Assembly (NCBI GenBank): GCA_019358945.1
Contig: JAHHIE010000022.1
Span: forward strand, 32,838-96,837
Direction of reading: 5' to 3'
Length of the DNA: 64,000 nucleotides
DNA from: Stenomitos rutilans HA7619-LM2
Lineage (GTDB): Bacteria; Cyanobacteriota; Cyanobacteriia; Leptolyngbyales; Leptolyngbyaceae
Both the position numbers and the translations under genes were made by a program. Positions 62,133 through 64,000 of the stretch are shown in pieces. Numbering within the stretch: position 1 is the first letter of the stretch; every line of letters begins with the position of its first letter. The notes below the pieces were generated by a model that saw only the letters and a list, made by a program, of their open reading frames with translations, was not told the origin of the DNA and searched no databases.

Positions 62133-63692
62133 CTAGAAACCCAGGTCAGTAGCAACTCGGTGAGCGCAGGCGAACCCAGAGAAAGCAACAGCATTCAACC
62201 CTTGTCCTGGAAACGTACTATCGCCCACACAGTATAGCCCGGAGAGTTTTGTGCGGTTAAAAGGCATACCGAGTAAGCCTGCTAATTTACGTCGAGGAAC
62301 GGGGCCATACGTGCCATCAGCACGTCCCAAAAAGCGCCGATGGGTGCGTGGGGTTCCAATTTCCTGATAATCCAGGTGGGCAGAAAGATTAGGAAAGATG
62401 CGCTCAAGCCGCTGAATCAGGTGAGCAGCGGCCTCTTCTTTGCGAGTTTCGTACTTGGAAGGGGTAAGGTGCTGCCATGCATCAATCCAACTTGGCGTAA
62501 AGGTATGGATAATGTGATGACCGGAAGGCGCTAAGGTCGGGTCGAGCAAGGTTGGAATGGAGACAAAAATCGTGCCCTCCGCAGCCTCCATCTGCTCCCA
62601 GTCTTCAAGCAGGATGTGATGACACTCAGTGCCTGTTGGCAACGCGTCGGCTCTAACCCCTAGATGAAGACTCAGGAAACTGGGTGATTTTTGATAGCGG
62701 CGCTGCCATTTGCGTTCAGTTATTGGCATGTCTTCGGCTGGAATCAGCCTCTCGAAGGTGTCCCAACGCGTGGCATTCGAGATAACTCGTTTAGCGTAGT
62801 AAATTTTACCAGAGGCTAACTGTACCCCTACAGCGCGGCCATTTTCCTGCAAAATTTTGGTTACTCTGGCTTTGTACTGAATGTGCCCACCGCATTTTTC
62901 TAGCCCTTCCACCAGTTTCTGCGCAATCTGTCCCACTCCGCCTTTGGGATAGTTAATGCCACCGTAGTGTCGATCGCTAAACACCATGCCAGCATTAATC
63001 ATGGGGGTGCGATCGGCAGGCACAACCGACCAGCAGTAACACTCCATGTCAATAAATTTCAGCAATGCTGGGTCGCTGATATAGCGGCGGGCGATGCCTC
63101 CAGCGTTTTGGGGCAGATATTTCACTAAGCCTAAACAGGCAAAGGGATGCTGAAAGAAGACCCGCATAAGGTAGCGCGGCTCCTCTAACGACAGCAACTC
63201 CATCGCATTGAGGCAGTTAAAGACGCGCCAACATTCATCGTAAAACCGTCGAATGCCGATCGCTTCGTGGGGAAAGCAGGCAATCAGTTCCTGCAAAAAA
63301 TTCTCATAGTCCCGATGCACCTTTAGCTCTAGATTATTGGGCAGATGGTAATGAATCTGCACTGGATCAGGAATAGTTTCCAGGCTGACATCTACGGCTT
63401 GCAAGGCGCGGGTTAGAAGGTTGGTCGTGCCTTGCTGACCAAAGCCAAAAATCATGGAAGCGCCTACATCAAAGCGATAGCCCTGTTGCTCAAAATAACC
63501 AGCACTGCCTCCGGGGATGAGATACCGCTCCAGCACTAAAACGCTGGCTCCCTTGGCTGCTAATTGAGTAGCGGTCACTAGCCCACCGATACCAGAACCA
63601 ATGACGATCGCGTCAAACTCAGTACCAGCAGGCAATGGTAGGGGGGATTGCTCAAACGTAGACGCTTCATCAGCTTGGGAAGATAGAGACAT
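62133..63692 (-). CDS. crtH: Prolycopene (carotene) isomerase CrtH
   Basis: A 519-aa FAD-dependent isomerase converting tetra-cis-lycopene to all-trans-lycopene, required in cyanobacterial carotenoid synthesis in the dark. The N-terminal dinucleotide fold is [23 protein letters not shown] with GxGxxG, followed by [30 protein letters not shown]. The C-terminal FAD motif is [23 protein letters not shown]. These and the length agree with CrtH/CRTISO and not with CrtI desaturases. Start ATG at 63692; no clear ribosome-binding site. Solitary: no other crt gene is adjacent. Confidence 0.95.
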   Translation of the reverse strand: MSLSSQADEASTFEQSPLPLPAGTEFDAIVIGSGIGGLVTATQLAAKGASVLVLERYLIPGGSAGYFEQQGYRFDVGASMIFGFGQQGTTNLLTRALQAVDVSLETIPDPVQIHYHLPNNLELKVHRDYENFLQELIACFPHEAIGIRRFYDECWRVFNCLNAMELLSLEEPRYLMRVFFQHPFACLGLVKYLPQNAGGIARRYISDPALLKFIDMECYCWSVVPADRTPMINAGMVFSDRHYGGINYPKGGVGQIAQKLVEGLEKCGGHIQYKARVTKILQENGRAVGVQLASGKIYYAKRVISNATRWDTFERLIPAEDMPITERKWQRRYQKSPSFLSLHLGVRADALPTGTECHHILLEDWEQMEAAEGTIFVSIPTLLDPTLAPSGHHIIHTFTPSWIDAWQHLTPSKYETRKEEAAAHLIQRLERIFPNLSAHLDYQEIGTPRTHRRFLGRADGTYGPVPRRKLAGLLGMPFNRTKLSGLYCVGDSTFPGQGLNAVAFSGFACAHRVATDLGF

Positions 63693-64000
63693 GAAAGCCA
63701 GGAAAACAGGACTTTTACCAGTTTATCGAAGTTGATGCTTCTAGGAGACTAAAAGAATCAGTAAGCCACTAGGAGTCTGTCAACTTTACAACCATTTTCA
63801 GTTGCATGCACCACACCCGACACTCACCCCTCCGCACCCGTCGTCAAAGAACGATGGCTTACCCAATCAAGCACCTTAGGATCGTGAACTTAATAAGACC
63901 GGAGAAAGGAGGGAAAGAAGTTAGACTGAGAAGCATCGCTCTTTTTGCCGTGATGCAATGCAACCGTACCCGCCTGAAGTCGAGCAACAGATGCAACGGT
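63693..64000. other. 308-bp region beyond crtH
   Basis: No gene, hairpin or repeat that I can support; presumably contains the crtH promoter. Confidence 0.5.

Overview
The window comes from a cyanobacterium. The GCGATCGC (HIP1) octamer is scattered throughout, and several gene families are cyanobacterial: PatA-type regulators, CHASE2 with TIR domains, DUF928, a Psb34-like photosystem II protein, prolycopene isomerase CrtH, and PTPA-/PEP-CTERM sorting signals. The mix fits a filamentous, Leptolyngbya-like lineage, but the genus cannot be fixed from sequence alone. There is no rRNA, CRISPR array, intact insertion sequence or recognisable tRNA.

Layout. 1-2.15 kb has no convincing gene. 2.15-12.4 kb is a PilG/H/I/J/L-type chemosensory cluster: a PATAN-REC regulator, a CheY, a CheW, a Cache-HAMP-GAF methyl-accepting protein and a CheA-REC kinase, interrupted by an APC permease. 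12.5-17.8 kb holds two copies of a palindromic small repeat, a PTPA-CTERM mini-protein, a DUF928 protein and a triple-TIR CHASE2 membrane protein. Divergent from these is a 1536-residue secreted protein that joins a two-partner-secretion domain to a CHAT protease domain (18.0-22.6 kb). 22.7-29.8 kb carries a Tam-like methyltransferase, a 21-bp degenerate repeat array and four membrane transporters. 30.2-42.8 kb is two giant paralogous beta-helix / Calx-beta / RTX surface proteins. 43.6-50 kb is a signalling operon: a monooxygenase-like protein, an OmpR-Hpt-REC-REC hybrid regulator, a seven-PAS kinase and a single REC protein. 50.3-52.3 kb has a PadR regulator, a small membrane protein and a zinc-less MDR oxidoreductase. 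52.7-57 kb is an exosortase (XrtO-type, with an EpsI-like tail) and its neighbouring VIT/vWA integral-membrane PEP-CTERM protein. 57-64 kb holds a 55-aa Psb34-like gene, an ftsH relic, GlsB/YeaQ-like, RtcB, a Mo-nitrogenase C-terminal-domain protein, a small ORF under a CRP-like palindrome, and crtH.

How it fits together. The theme is environmental sensing and the cell surface: motility or chemosensory signalling, large type I-secreted calcium-binding proteins, and exosortase-sorted proteins. Two observations deserve most attention. First, a 35-bp promoter pattern (TTCACA-N5-TTCACA-N12-hexamer, 11-bp direct-repeat period) stands upstream of both giant RTX genes, the PadR gene and the oxidoreductase gene, all on the minus strand, and suggests a shared OmpR/PhoB-class regulon. 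Second, the TIR-TIR-TIR-CHASE2 / DUF928 / PTPA-CTERM unit divergent from the secreted CHAT protein could be an envelope-sensing and effector system.

Limits: all domain calls are by eye from translated motifs; residue ranges are approximate.
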